Source of the DNA: Archangium gephyra
Lineage (GTDB): Bacteria; Myxococcota; Myxococcia; Myxococcales; Myxococcaceae
Assembly: GCA_003243425.1 (NCBI GenBank)
Contig: QFQP01000010.1
Coordinates: 1-64,000 of the forward strand
Length of the DNA stretch: 64,000 nt
Direction of reading: 5' to 3'
Positions 34,020 through 42,793 of this stretch are shown piece after piece. Within the stretch, counting starts at the first letter, position 1. Every line of letters begins with the position of its first letter. A model generated the notes under the pieces. That model made no database searches and was not told the DNA's origin. It worked only from the letters and a program-made list of their open reading frames with translations. Position numbers and translations under genes: made by a program.

Positions 34020-34604
34020 ATGAGTCGCTGGGCGTTGAAGGTCGGAAGTTGGAAGAACGTGCCCATCTACGTGCACGCGACCACGCCCATCGGTCTGCTC
34101 ATCTACGCGGGTGTTTCACCGTCGGCGTGGGCCGCGTTCGCGGGCGTGATTCTGCTGCACGAGCTGGGTCACGCGGCGGTGGTTCGCGCCGCGGGAGGCC
34201 GCGCCACCGAGGTGATGGTTCACGGGTTCGGTGGCTACTGCCGGTGGCTGGGTGACGTGACGCCGCTCGGGCGCGCAGCCATCGCGTGTGGCGGCGTGGC
34301 GGCGCAGCTCGTGTTGCTCTTCGTCGCGCTCGCGTTCGAGAAGTTCGGCGTCGTGCCGTGGGGCGTGCGGGGGTCCGACTTCTGGTACCGGCTCACCACC
34401 GGCAACGCGATGATCATCGCGCTCAACCTCCTGCCGGTCTCGCCGCTCGATGGCGCCGAGGCCTGGCGGTTTCCACTGCTGCTGGGCCAACGGCTGCGCG
34501 CGCGCCTCTCGGCGAAGCAGCGGCCTTCCGGTGTGGCGTCGGAAGAAGCGGCGAAGGCCCTGGCCTCACGCCTGCTCGATGACGCGAGGCGCGGCGATGA
34601 TTGA
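34020..34604 (+). CDS. M50 site-2-type membrane metalloprotease
   Basis: A 194-residue integral membrane protease from ATG 34020. HELGHA at residues 47-52 within a membrane helix supplies the zinc His pair and Glu, and NLLPVSPLDG near residue 137 supplies the Asp ligand of the M50 NxxPxxxLDG motif. Four or so helices are predicted. No PDZ or CBS domain is attached, so it belongs to the minimal M50 type that cuts transmembrane substrates in regulated intramembrane proteolysis or simple turnover. It overlaps the start of the next gene by eight bases. The substrate is unknown. Confidence 0.85.
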   Translation: MSRWALKVGSWKNVPIYVHATTPIGLLIYAGVSPSAWAAFAGVILLHELGHAAVVRAAGGRATEVMVHGFGGYCRWLGDVTPLGRAAIACGGVAAQLVLLFVALAFEKFGVVPWGVRGSDFWYRLTTGNAMIIALNLLPVSPLDGAEAWRFPLLLGQRLRARLSAKQRPSGVASEEAAKALASRLLDDARRGDD

Positions 34605-34848
34605 GTGGCTGCTGCTCATCATCGTCGCGGTGTTCGCGGTGCTGTTCACGGTCGGCTTCGTCCGCAAGCCGGTCGACCGGGTGCAATATCTGAAGCGCCG
34701 CTTCATGCAGCTCAGCTTCCTCGCGCGCGGCCGGGGCGACGCGGAGCTGATGGAGCGCGTCGAAGCGCTCGCGGAACGGTTTCCAGGGAAACCATATGTC
34801 TGGTACCTGGAGTGGCTGGTCACCGACCTCGAGCGCGCGAAGCGTTAG
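34597..34848 (+). CDS. small single-pass membrane protein after the M50 protease
   Basis: An 83-residue protein whose first 25 residues form a membrane helix (MIEWLLLIIVAVFAVLFTVG) with a charged C-terminal domain (DAELMERVEALAERFPGK). Its start overlaps the protease stop, so both are translated in coupling, and it could be a partner or adaptor for that protease (inference). The codons for RFPGKP contain a palindrome (34778-34793) also found at 35282. Confidence 0.6.
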   Translation: MIEWLLLIIVAVFAVLFTVGFVRKPVDRVQYLKRRFMQLSFLARGRGDAELMERVEALAERFPGKPYVWYLEWLVTDLERAKR

Positions 34849-35210
34849 AGCTCCGGAGCTTCGTCGCCACCCTCGCCGACCCGTGCCACGTGGCCATCGG
34901 GGCAATGAGCACGGCGCCCGGCGGCTGCACGTTGCCGACGACGGGAAGTTCCCACCTGCCGGCTCACTTCGCGTCGACGCGCACCACGGGTCTGCGCCGC
35001 CGCGCCGCGAGACAAGAAGCGCTCGGCGATGCCGCGCTGGTCGAACACCTCGATGGAGCGCGCGTGGAGACCGCCCGCACGCGTGCCTTGAAGCGCCTGC
35101 GTCGCGCGGCGTTCGACGACGACCACGTCGACCTTCCTCAGCGCGAGTTCGGCCGCGAGCGTGAGGCCAGTCGGACCACCACCAACGATCACCACGTCGT
35201 GCCGGGTCAT
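34845..35210 (-). pseudogene. FAD-dependent monooxygenase N-terminal fragment
   Basis: The first 68 residues (35210 down to about 35007) are the FAD-binding N-terminus of a PheA/TfdB-type monooxygenase: MTRHDVVIVGGGPTGLTLAA supplies the GxGxxG site, then a Glu at the end of strand two (VVVVERR) and GGLHARSIEVFDQRG. After RFLSRG the translation becomes Arg-rich noise, and the remaining 400 or so residues of such an enzyme are missing. It was probably truncated by a deletion that joined it to the end of the 34597 gene. Confidence 0.75.
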
Positions 35211-35281
35211 GCCGGAGCGCGTGCCACGTGGCGCTCAACGCCAGACGTGGGCTGACCGAGAGAGTGTACGCCGGTCGAATT

Positions 35282-35297
35282 GGTTTCCGGGGAAACC
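35282..35297. repeat. palindrome ggtttccggggaaacc
   Basis: A near-perfect 16-base palindrome just beyond the stop of the GH15-like gene (minus strand). A copy with one different central base lies at 34778-34793 inside the 34597 gene, so the two flank the truncated monooxygenase fragment. It could serve as a weak terminator stem for the GH15 gene. Confidence 0.5.
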
Positions 35298-35314
35298 AGA
35301 TTCTCGATAGCTGT

Positions 35315-37756
35315 TCAGCAACGTCGACGGCGCGCGAGCAGCAACGCCACGACGGCGAACACCCCGCCGGCCGATGAACAGCCACAGCCGTTCGGTGGCG
35401 GCATGGGCGCCATGGAGCCCGCGTCGACGGTCGTGCCTGCGTCGGGCACCACCACGCCGGCGTCAGGCAGCTCGACGCCCGCGTCCGGAGCCGCCGGTTC
35501 TTCGTACGCACCGCACGCCGGTTCGATGGCGCGGCCTTCACGATGTGCGAGCGCGAGCACCCACGCGCCGGCGCCGAAGCCAATCATCGGCGCGTTGAAC
35601 TTGTAGGCGCCGGTGGTCTCTTCGTACGTCTCCGAGAAGACGCCCGCGTTGCGCGCCGACTGGCGACGCGTGAAATCGAGCACCGCGTCGGCGCGTGAGA
35701 CCCGCCCCGCCGCGCGCATGGCCATGGTGCCGCGCATGTCGGTGATCACCCACTCGGCCGAGTCGTAGTGGCCGCCCCACGGCGACAGGTCAGTCGCGCC
35801 GGAGTGGTCCCTGAAGTCGTCGTTGCGCGCCCAGCCGGGCCCGTTCGCCACCTTCAGCTCACGGTCCATCGCGTCGAGCGTGGCGCGCGCGATTCGCCCG
35901 TCGGGCGCGAACAGGCCCATCGCCAGCGCGTCGAACACCGCCGCGTCGTAGTAGCCGCCGCCGCTCACCAGCTCTTCACGGTTCGACGCCAGGGCGCCAC
36001 GCGCGTCGGTGAGCTTCTCGCCGATGGCTCGCCGCAGCGCCTGACCGGCGACCCGGTACTTCATCGCGCGCGCGGGGTCGTTCATGCGTTCAGCCAGCAG
36101 CGCGGCGTCACACAACCCGCGCGCGGCGGTGATGTTGGTGAACGCCCACGTGCGCTCGCGGCCCTTCCAGTGCGTCTCCCAGATGCTCGAGTCCTTGCGG
36201 AGCAGCCCGGTGGACGGCTCGATGAGCGCGACCAGCGGGTCTGCAATCAACGTCGCGATGTCGTTCCACCGCGCGTCGACCAGCGAGGTGTCCTGCGTGC
36301 GCACCTCAAGCTCGTGCAGCGCCCACAGCACCAGCCCGAAGCCGTCGAACTCGAGGTTGGGGCCGAAGTCGTTGAAGTCGGTCTCTTCGACCCCGAAGCC
36401 CACGTAGCGCGTCAGGCTCAGCACGTACGGCGGGAAGCCCTGCGGTTGGAACTCGGTCCAGTCCTTGAAACGGCCACCTTCTGCGTCGAGGAAGAAGCGC
36501 AGGCCCTCGCGCGCTTCGGTCACCAGCCCGAGCTCCGCGAGCGCCACCACCGCGTACGCGCCGTCACGCACCCACGAGTACGTCCACTCTCCGGGCGGCA
36601 GGCTCGCGAGCACGGCGCCCTTCCCTCTGTGCCTCACGGTGTTGGGCAGCGCGCCACCGTCGAGCGTCTCGAAGCGCGTAGAGCGGAGCTCACCGTCGCG
36701 CGTGCGCCACTCGCGGAGGAACGCTTCGCCGCTCTGCACCTGCGCCATCGCCATGGTGGCCGCGCCCTGCCGGGTGACGCTCTGTTCTTCCGGCGTGAGG
36801 TTCGGAGGCAACGTGAGCGAGGCCTGGAACGCAGCCCAGTGCGCGAGCTCGGCGTCGAGCACCGCACGCGCGCTGCGACCTGCGACCCACGCGTCGAGCC
36901 ATGCGGTCACCTCGCTCTGCGCGAACGGGTCTGCGTGATGCGCGCTCACCACGCCCGCGCACGCCTCGCTGCCGGCCGCGATGGTGCCGAGGTTGAACTG
37001 AAATGCGCTCGCCCAGTCGTTGGCGACGCCGAGGTCTCCGGCGCGCGGCGTGATGGCGTTCGTGGTGTCGCGCACCACGAGGTACGCGTTCTCGTTGGCC
37101 GACGAGCCCGGGTGCCACGCGGTGACCGTCGACGCCCCCAGCGCGCGCGTGCCGACGACTCCGGCGAAGCCGCGCTCGAAGACGTCGCCGTTGGTGATGA
37201 CGATGGTCTCGTTCTCGCTGTCGAGCTCCTGGCGAACGCCGGGCCGCCCGGTGCCCAGGTGCAGGTTCTCGAGGTGAAACACGCTCACGTCGTTGAGCGC
37301 CGCAGCGCCGTCGTTCCTGGCGCACAGAATCGCGACGTACGACGCATGGGGGAACGTGCGCGGCGAGAAGATGGACGTGGTGAGCGAGAGCCCGAGCGCG
37401 TTCTGCGTGGTGGTGATGACGCCGCTGCCGGGCGCATAGCCACTCGAGACGATCTGCGTGGCGTCGAGCCAGCGCTGCTGCGCGCCGACACGAAGGCCGA
37501 AGTACGCGTCGAACAACAGGTCACGCGTGTGAATGATCTGCGGCTGATTGCCGACCCACACTTCGTTGCCCATCGCGTCGAGCTCGAACTCTTCGGTGGC
37601 GGGCAGGTGCTCGCGGAAGTGCACGAGCTTCCCGGTGCGGCCATCGACCATCAGCGCGCCATGACCGTTGGAAGAAGGCAGGTCGTAGAACGAGCGTGCG
37701 GGCACGACTTGCGCGAACGCGGGCAACGAGACGAGTGCGAGCAGCAACGGGCGCAT
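35315..37756 (-). CDS. GH15-like glucoamylase with MYXO-CTERM tail
   Basis: An 813-residue secreted protein: signal peptide (MRPLLLALVSLPAFAQ), a beta-sandwich N-terminal domain, then an (alpha/alpha)6-type catalytic domain typical of GH15. The signature GEWTYSWVRDGAYAVVALAE is near residue 390, and further acidic and aromatic motifs include NDFGPNLEFDGFGLVLWAL and FTNITAARGLCDAALLAERM. GH15 enzymes release glucose or trehalose from alpha-glucans. The C-terminus has an Asp-Ala-Gly spacer, then GCGCSSAGGVFAVVALLLAR and an Arg run, matching MYXO-CTERM sorting. It is followed at nine bases on its upstream side by the 37766 gene (same strand), perhaps co-transcribed. Confidence 0.8.
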   Translation of the reverse strand: MRPLLLALVSLPAFAQVVPARSFYDLPSSNGHGALMVDGRTGKLVHFREHLPATEEFELDAMGNEVWVGNQPQIIHTRDLLFDAYFGLRVGAQQRWLDATQIVSSGYAPGSGVITTTQNALGLSLTTSIFSPRTFPHASYVAILCARNDGAAALNDVSVFHLENLHLGTGRPGVRQELDSENETIVITNGDVFERGFAGVVGTRALGASTVTAWHPGSSANENAYLVVRDTTNAITPRAGDLGVANDWASAFQFNLGTIAAGSEACAGVVSAHHADPFAQSEVTAWLDAWVAGRSARAVLDAELAHWAAFQASLTLPPNLTPEEQSVTRQGAATMAMAQVQSGEAFLREWRTRDGELRSTRFETLDGGALPNTVRHRGKGAVLASLPPGEWTYSWVRDGAYAVVALAELGLVTEAREGLRFFLDAEGGRFKDWTEFQPQGFPPYVLSLTRYVGFGVEETDFNDFGPNLEFDGFGLVLWALHELEVRTQDTSLVDARWNDIATLIADPLVALIEPSTGLLRKDSSIWETHWKGRERTWAFTNITAARGLCDAALLAERMNDPARAMKYRVAGQALRRAIGEKLTDARGALASNREELVSGGGYYDAAVFDALAMGLFAPDGRIARATLDAMDRELKVANGPGWARNDDFRDHSGATDLSPWGGHYDSAEWVITDMRGTMAMRAAGRVSRADAVLDFTRRQSARNAGVFSETYEETTGAYKFNAPMIGFGAGAWVLALAHREGRAIEPACGAYEEPAAPDAGVELPDAGVVVPDAGTTVDAGSMAPMPPPNGCGCSSAGGVFAVVALLLARRRRC

Positions 37757-37765
37757 GCCACGTGA

Positions 37766-38125
37766 CTACCGCAGACGCTGGAGCTCCCGAAGGACGCCTT
37801 CGTCTTTCTCTGCGTCGTAGTTCGCGAGGTAGTCGAGCTTCTTGAGCCTGGCGATGACGCTCCACACGAGGTTCTCGTCGAGCGTGAGCTGCAGGCGCCG
37901 ATGCCACAGCAGCGCCACGAGCGAGTCGTCGTGCGTGGGCCGACCGTCGAGCAGCGCAGCCCAGTAGAGCTCGATGATCGCGGGCCACAGCGCGTCGGCT
38001 GACGCATCACGCAGCAGCGCCCGCAACGCCTCGTCGAGCACCGGCCATTCCATCGTCGCCAGCAGGCGCGTCGTCTTCTCGTCGGCGTCGAGCGCGTCGT
38101 TCTCGAGAACTTCCTTCAACGTCAC
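37766..38125 (-). CDS. small helical protein of unknown function
   Basis: A 119-residue protein starting at GTG 38125 after an AAGGAG ribosome site five bases upstream; the longer open frame to 38248 has no such site. The protein is helical and charged, with hydrophobic heptad-like stretches (DSLVALLWHRRLQLTLDENL). No known motif. The stop is nine bases from the start of the GH15-like gene, suggesting an operon, but the role is unknown. Confidence 0.6.
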   Translation of the reverse strand: MTLKEVLENDALDADEKTTRLLATMEWPVLDEALRALLRDASADALWPAIIELYWAALLDGRPTHDDSLVALLWHRRLQLTLDENLVWSVIARLKKLDYLANYDAEKDEGVLRELQRLR

Positions 38126-38905
38126 GTGAGCTCCTTCGAGCCGCGGAGAGCCCGCAGTAATACGGTACAGACAGGTGTTCAGTACGCGCGTGTACGCCGA
38201 CGTGCGCACCCGCCGAAGTTGCAACACGTACTTCCCACGCACCGCCACCGGCCGTCTCGCGCGCGCTGGCGACCTTGAAGCGCAGCGGGTCGAGCCGGCC
38301 GTCCATGCGCGCCATGCATGCGTTCAAGCAGTCGTCGCTCGTCGAAGGTCAGGGGCACGCAGCGACCGTCGTTGCCTGCGGGCACCGTGGCGCGTCGGTT
38401 CTGCATCGGGCGCTCGACGTGCGGCTCGCAGACCCGCGAGAGCGAAGAGCGTCGTGCAGCGTTCTCGTTGAGCGCGCTGGAGCGGCGCCGAGAAACACGC
38501 CGCATTGCGCGTCGTCGGTGCAGCTTCCGCGATGAAGCTGCCGAGGCCTTCAGCGTGGCCGACTCTTCACACGCCTCGGGATGGGCTCGCCCTGACGACG
38601 ATGCGCACGACGACGCGGCGCGCATCGACGAATGCATCGTCGTTGACGAAGGTGCGTCAACGAGCGGCCCCGCGCGCCGCCACTTCTCGCCAGTCCATGT
38701 CGGTGTCGCAGACAGCCAACGCCTCGCTTGCGAGCAACGACGCAGTCAAGCGCGCGGCTTCCATGCACGAGCGCTCGTCCCGGGTGAGCGGCTCATTTCC
38801 AACTCGGCACGTCTCTGTCGTCGCACCGCCAGTCACACCAGCAACGCGCACACGCGCGAGGCGCCGAGAGCGAGGCGCACGCGGCTCACCTGTGGCGAAG
38901 CGTCG
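38126..38905. other. decayed region without an intact gene
   Basis: Several overlapping frames show protein-like patches that switch frame, for example minus-strand TFDERRLLERM near 38350 and TRDERSCMEAARLTASLLAS near 38780, so older coding sequence was present. I cannot identify the family. Confidence 0.4.
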
Positions 38906-39016
38906 TCATGCGCGAAGTGCGCGAGAGAGCGCGTGCGCGAGGCACACCTCCACGGAGAGCCACGAGTCGCTCGGCAACCACGGCACACCATGAGCCTCTG
39001 CGACGGCGTTCAACCT
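38906..39016 (-). pseudogene. remnant tail of a second methyltransferase gene
   Basis: The translation RLNAVAEAHGVPWLPSDSWL then SVEVCLAHALSRALRA ends in a stop at 38906. It is homologous to the C-terminus of the adjacent methyltransferase (IAEADGLPWLRVNSERFVEV, YLVRALSLAARA). Only the last 36 residues or so are recognisable; upstream sequence joins the intact gene. This looks like a partly deleted tandem duplicate. Confidence 0.65.
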
Positions 39017-39036
39017 CGCTTCGGCGCGGCGCTCTC

Positions 39037-39912
39037 TCATGCGCGAGCCGCCAGCGAAAGAGCGCGCACGAGGTACACCTCCACGAAGCGCTCCGAGTTG
39101 ACCCGCAACCACGGCAGTCCGTCGGCCTCGGCGATGACCTTCAACTTCACCGCCGCTGCGAGTTCTTCGAGCTGTATCGGCTCCGGGGTCGTCACCAGCA
39201 GGCGGCCCTTCTTCGCCAACGCCGCCGCGGCCGACTCGAAGAATTCCGCTGGGGCGTCGAGCAGATCGACCACGTGTTCGGCCATCAACACGTCCACCGA
39301 CTTCGGGGCGAGCGGCAGATTCTGTGCGTCCATCACGACGCCGAACACCTCGGCTCGAAACGGCGCCGCGCGCTTCCGTGCCGTCAACACCGCGCGCAGC
39401 GACAGGTCAGCCACCACCAGCTTCTCGGCGCGCTTCGCCAGCAACTCCGAGCGCTCGCCGGCGCCACAGCCGACCTCCACCATCACCTGCGCGCGGCTCG
39501 GCACCTGCGACGACAACCATGCGCCGGGGCCTGCTGCTTCCGCCTGCGCGAAGAGCGTCTTCAGGGTCTTCGAGGCGACGCCCTTCACCGGCGTCGGCGC
39601 GGCTTCGCCTCGCAGCTCGTGCTCCGTCCAGTCGTCACCGAACAGCTCCGGCGCCGCGTTGCGCTCGCCCGCGAAGGCGCGCACCACTTCGACGCTCTGC
39701 GCATCGGCAGCGTCGAACTCGGCGAGCGTCGCCAGAATCGATTCACGAAAGCGCGCGCACCACCCATAAGGGTCCGCCACCAGCACGGGTACGCCCGCGA
39801 GCACGGGGAACGGGCCGCACGCGTCGCAACGCACGAGCGCGCCACCATCGCTCAACGCTCCACCACACGCCGGGCACACCAGAACGTCGAACCACCACGC
39901 GTCATTCTTCAT
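39037..39912 (-). CDS. class I SAM-dependent methyltransferase with zinc ribbon
   Basis: A 291-residue protein. Residues 10-40 form a Trm112-like zinc ribbon (VCPACGG and RCDACG, two CxxC pairs). The Rossmann domain has motif I, MVEVGCGAGE near residue 145, then VADLSLRAVLTAR and a MDAQNLPL acidic loop, as in Methyltransf_11 enzymes. It methylates an unknown small molecule or polymer. A decayed copy of its tail follows its stop (38906-39016). It is read in the same direction as the histidine kinase upstream, 18 bases apart. Confidence 0.8.
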   Translation of the reverse strand: MKNDAWWFDVLVCPACGGALSDGGALVRCDACGPFPVLAGVPVLVADPYGWCARFRESILATLAEFDAADAQSVEVVRAFAGERNAAPELFGDDWTEHELRGEAAPTPVKGVASKTLKTLFAQAEAAGPGAWLSSQVPSRAQVMVEVGCGAGERSELLAKRAEKLVVADLSLRAVLTARKRAAPFRAEVFGVVMDAQNLPLAPKSVDVLMAEHVVDLLDAPAEFFESAAAALAKKGRLLVTTPEPIQLEELAAAVKLKVIAEADGLPWLRVNSERFVEVYLVRALSLAARA

Positions 39913-39930
39913 GCGCGGCGTTGTCGCACT

Positions 39931-41151
39931 TCAGCCCGGTACGTGCGACGGCCACCACACGCGGAACGTGGTGCCATCACCGACCGCCGAGCTCACCTTC
40001 ACCTCGCCGCCGTGCTGAATCACCAGCTGCTGCACGATGGCCAGCCCGATGCCGTGGCCCGACGCTTTGGTGGTGAAGAACGGGTCGAACAGCCGCGAGA
40101 GATGTTCTTCGGCGATGCCCGGGCCGGTGTCGATGACCTCGAAGGTGACGCCGCCGCGCCGTGCGTGCGCGCGCAACAAGGCGACGCCACCGTCGCTCAT
40201 CGCCTGAAACGCGTTGGTGACGAGGTTGCTGAATACCTGAATCAACTGCGCACCGTCAGCCCACACCGACAGCCCCTTCTCCACGTCGATGACCAGCCGC
40301 ACGCTCTCGGGCTTGCGCGGAACCAGCAGTGACTCGAGCTGCGCGATGAGCGGGTCGAGCGGCTGCACCGTCGCCACCGGGGTCTGCCGCCGGCCGAGCG
40401 ACATCAGCTGTGAGACGAGCGCGGCCGCGTGGCGGGCCGACTCCTCCATCTCGGTCATCACTTCAGCGTCGCCACCGCAGCGCAGCACCGCCAGCCCGTT
40501 GGTGATGACGGTCAGCAGGTTGTTCAAGTCGTGCGCGACACCCGCGGCCATGCGCCCCAGGGCGTCGAGGCGGTGCGCGTCTTTCAACTTCAGCTCGAGC
40601 GCGTGCGCCTGTGTCTGCGCGGCGATGCGCGCGTCGACCTCGAGGAAGTGAGACAGCAGGTCGGCCACCGTGGCGGCGAACTGCCGCTCTTCGACTTTCC
40701 ACTCACGGGGCGGGCCGACGTGCTCGTGACAGACGATGCCGACCACTTGCCCGTTCCGGTACACCGCCGCGTCGAGCATGGACGTGATGTGCCAGCGCTC
40801 GAGGTACGCCGTGAGCTCGCTGGTGTGCGGATCGGTGCGCGCGTCCGCCGTGGCGACGAAGCGCAGCTCACGAACCGCGTCGATGTAGTTTTTGATGGGC
40901 TGCATCGGCAGCGGCGGCGGCGCGTCGGCTCCGCTCTCGTCGAACAGACACTCGCACCGCACCAGCTGCGCGCTGAAGTCGAACAGCCACACCCCGACGC
41001 GCGCGACCCCGAGCGCCTGCGCCGAGATCGCGGTGAGCTGCTGGTAGAGCCGGGGCAGGCCCGCATCGAGTTGGAGCCGGCTCAACTGAAGTCGCGCACC
41101 GGTGAGAAACGCGCGCTGCGTGACGGCGCTGTCTTCTCTCGCAAGGGCCAT
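39931..41151 (-). CDS. GAF-domain sensor histidine kinase
   Basis: A 406-residue cytosolic kinase. Residues 30-175 resemble a GAF domain (ALGVARVGVWLFDFSAQLVR, YRNGQVVGIVCHEHVGPPRE). HisKA follows with the phospho-acceptor at His207 in MAAGVAHDLNNLL, and the HATPase domain has NLVTNAFQAM, DTGPGI and GHGIGLAIVQQLV. No membrane helix and no receiver domain are present, so a separate response regulator elsewhere is expected. It is upstream of the methyltransferase and the two may share a transcript. The ligand is unknown. Confidence 0.88.
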   Translation of the reverse strand: MALAREDSAVTQRAFLTGARLQLSRLQLDAGLPRLYQQLTAISAQALGVARVGVWLFDFSAQLVRCECLFDESGADAPPPLPMQPIKNYIDAVRELRFVATADARTDPHTSELTAYLERWHITSMLDAAVYRNGQVVGIVCHEHVGPPREWKVEERQFAATVADLLSHFLEVDARIAAQTQAHALELKLKDAHRLDALGRMAAGVAHDLNNLLTVITNGLAVLRCGGDAEVMTEMEESARHAAALVSQLMSLGRRQTPVATVQPLDPLIAQLESLLVPRKPESVRLVIDVEKGLSVWADGAQLIQVFSNLVTNAFQAMSDGGVALLRAHARRGGVTFEVIDTGPGIAEEHLSRLFDPFFTTKASGHGIGLAIVQQLVIQHGGEVKVSSAVGDGTTFRVWWPSHVPG

Positions 41152-41354
41152 GGTGCGCAGAGCCTAGCGCTCTGATCAGTCGGCAGGTGTTTTCGGTGGT
41201 CCGCGATGCCAGCGCCGACTTCTTGCTCGGCGCTCGACGGCGCCAGGTCGAAGCGACGTGGGCCGCGGTGAAGACGCGGTCGTCGCTGTTGCTCACCGTC
41301 TGCGACGCGAAGGGCGCGTGTCACCGCGCACCAGCTCCGCGTATTCCTGAACCA

Positions 41355-41666
41355 TCACTCGAGGACGCAGCCGCGCTTGTCGTCGACGTAGCGCGCGGTC
41401 GCCGCCCAGCTGATGAACGCCGAGGCCTCGACGCGCTTGTTCACGCGATCGAAGCTGACCTTCGCCACGTCGGGCGAGGCCTTCACCCACGCGCGGCAGT
41501 AGTCGTCGTTCATGTCCATGACGAACGCGCAGCTGCAGCCCATGCGCGCGGAGTTGCCGACGGCGAGCTCGAGGTCGTTGTTGTCGAAGGTGCGCGGGTC
41601 GCCGTTTTCATCGGCGCAAGACGCGAGGCAGAGCGCAGCGAACACAGCGAGAACGAAGCGCTTCAC
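41355..41666 (-). CDS. small lipoprotein, last gene of a coupled trio
   Basis: A 103-residue lipoprotein from GTG 41666 (VKRFVLAVFAALCLASC). The mature part has five further Cys (MGCSCAFVMDMNDDYCRAWV, then GCVLE), so two or more disulfides are likely. Its GTG overlaps the hydrolase stop as GTGA, giving translational coupling. Function unknown; perhaps a partner of the hydrolase. Confidence 0.65.
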   Translation of the reverse strand: MKRFVLAVFAALCLASCADENGDPRTFDNNDLELAVGNSARMGCSCAFVMDMNDDYCRAWVKASPDVAKVSFDRVNKRVEASAFISWAATARYVDDKRGCVLE

Positions 41667-42793
41667 TTGACCACCTCCAGGGCGAGCTTCGTGAGCTCGT
41701 TGACGTCCATGCTGCCTTCGCGATCGTCGCCGGTGCGCACGATGACCACGTCCATCGAGGGCACCACGATGATGCGCTGACCCCAGTGACCGAGCGCGGC
41801 GAAGGTGTCTTCGGGCACGTCGGCCCACGGCTTCGGCTTGTTCTTCTCGGCGATGGGCTTGTTGAGCCACCACATGTAGCCCGAGGGCGTGCTCTCGGTT
41901 TCCTTCGCGTAGCCGACGAACACGTCTGACGGCGTGGTGCTGGTGCGCACCCAGTTCTCGGGCACCAGGCGCTCGCCGTTCCAGCAGCCGTCGTTGAGGT
42001 ACAGGAAACCGAACTTCGCGAAGTCGCGCGGCGTCGCGTAGACCATCGAGCCGCCCAGCGGCGTGCCGCGGGCGTCGAACTCGAACATGGTGCGCGAGGC
42101 GCCGAAGCGGTCGAAGAACTGCGACCAGAACGCGTCTTTGCCGTGCACCGGCTCGAGCACGCGTTGCGCGAGCGCCGACGCGAGCTCCGCGTCACCCGTC
42201 GAGTAGTTCCACACCTCGCCGGGCTTGCCGACGAGCTTGTGGTTCAAGATGTGCGTGAGCTGGTCGCGGTGGCCGACGCCGAACAGCATCGCGATGACCG
42301 ACGACACCTGGTAGCTCGCGTCTTCGTACTCTTCCTGCCAGCCGAGCGCGGTGCCGAAGGTGATGGCGTCCTTCACGGTGATGTCGCACTGCGGTTTGCC
42401 GGCGTACTCAGGCAGGTACGTGCAGATGCTCTCGTCGAGGCTGATGAGGCCTTCTTTCACGGCCACGCCGACCAGCGCGCTCGAGTAGCTCTTGGCGACG
42501 CTCCACGAGAGGTGACGGTTGTTCTGCCCGAAGCCGCGACCGTAGCGCTCGTAGCGAATGCGCCCGTTGCGGATGATGACGAGGCCCTCGGTGCGCAGGC
42601 CTTTGCGTTCACCGTCTTGCCCGACGAGCGTGAAGGCGAAGTCATCGAGCGCCTTGATTTCGGCCGCGCGCGCGTCGGCGTTCACGAGGTCGACGGGCCA
42701 GTCTTCGGTGGGCCACGACGAACGGAACGGGCAGGTCTGCGCGGCGGCGGTCGTCGCGAGGACCGCGGTGAGGACGATGACGAGGTTCTTCAC
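41663..42793 (-). CDS. secreted beta-lactamase-family serine hydrolase
   Basis: A 376-residue exported hydrolase starting at GTG 42793, with signal VKNLVIVLTAVLATTAAAQ. The beta-lactamase fold is shown by SVAK at residues 98-101 (nucleophile Ser, Lys), NYSTGD around residues 196-201 in place of the class C YxN, and a GHWGQR motif near the end for HxG. Such EstB/class C-like proteins hydrolyse esters, D-amino-acid amides or lactams. It begins inside the stop of the upstream membrane-protein gene (GTGA) and ends inside the start of the downstream lipoprotein, so the trio is made together. Confidence 0.82.
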   Translation of the reverse strand: MKNLVIVLTAVLATTAAAQTCPFRSSWPTEDWPVDLVNADARAAEIKALDDFAFTLVGQDGERKGLRTEGLVIIRNGRIRYERYGRGFGQNNRHLSWSVAKSYSSALVGVAVKEGLISLDESICTYLPEYAGKPQCDITVKDAITFGTALGWQEEYEDASYQVSSVIAMLFGVGHRDQLTHILNHKLVGKPGEVWNYSTGDAELASALAQRVLEPVHGKDAFWSQFFDRFGASRTMFEFDARGTPLGGSMVYATPRDFAKFGFLYLNDGCWNGERLVPENWVRTSTTPSDVFVGYAKETESTPSGYMWWLNKPIAEKNKPKPWADVPEDTFAALGHWGQRIIVVPSMDVVIVRTGDDREGSMDVNELTKLALEVVK

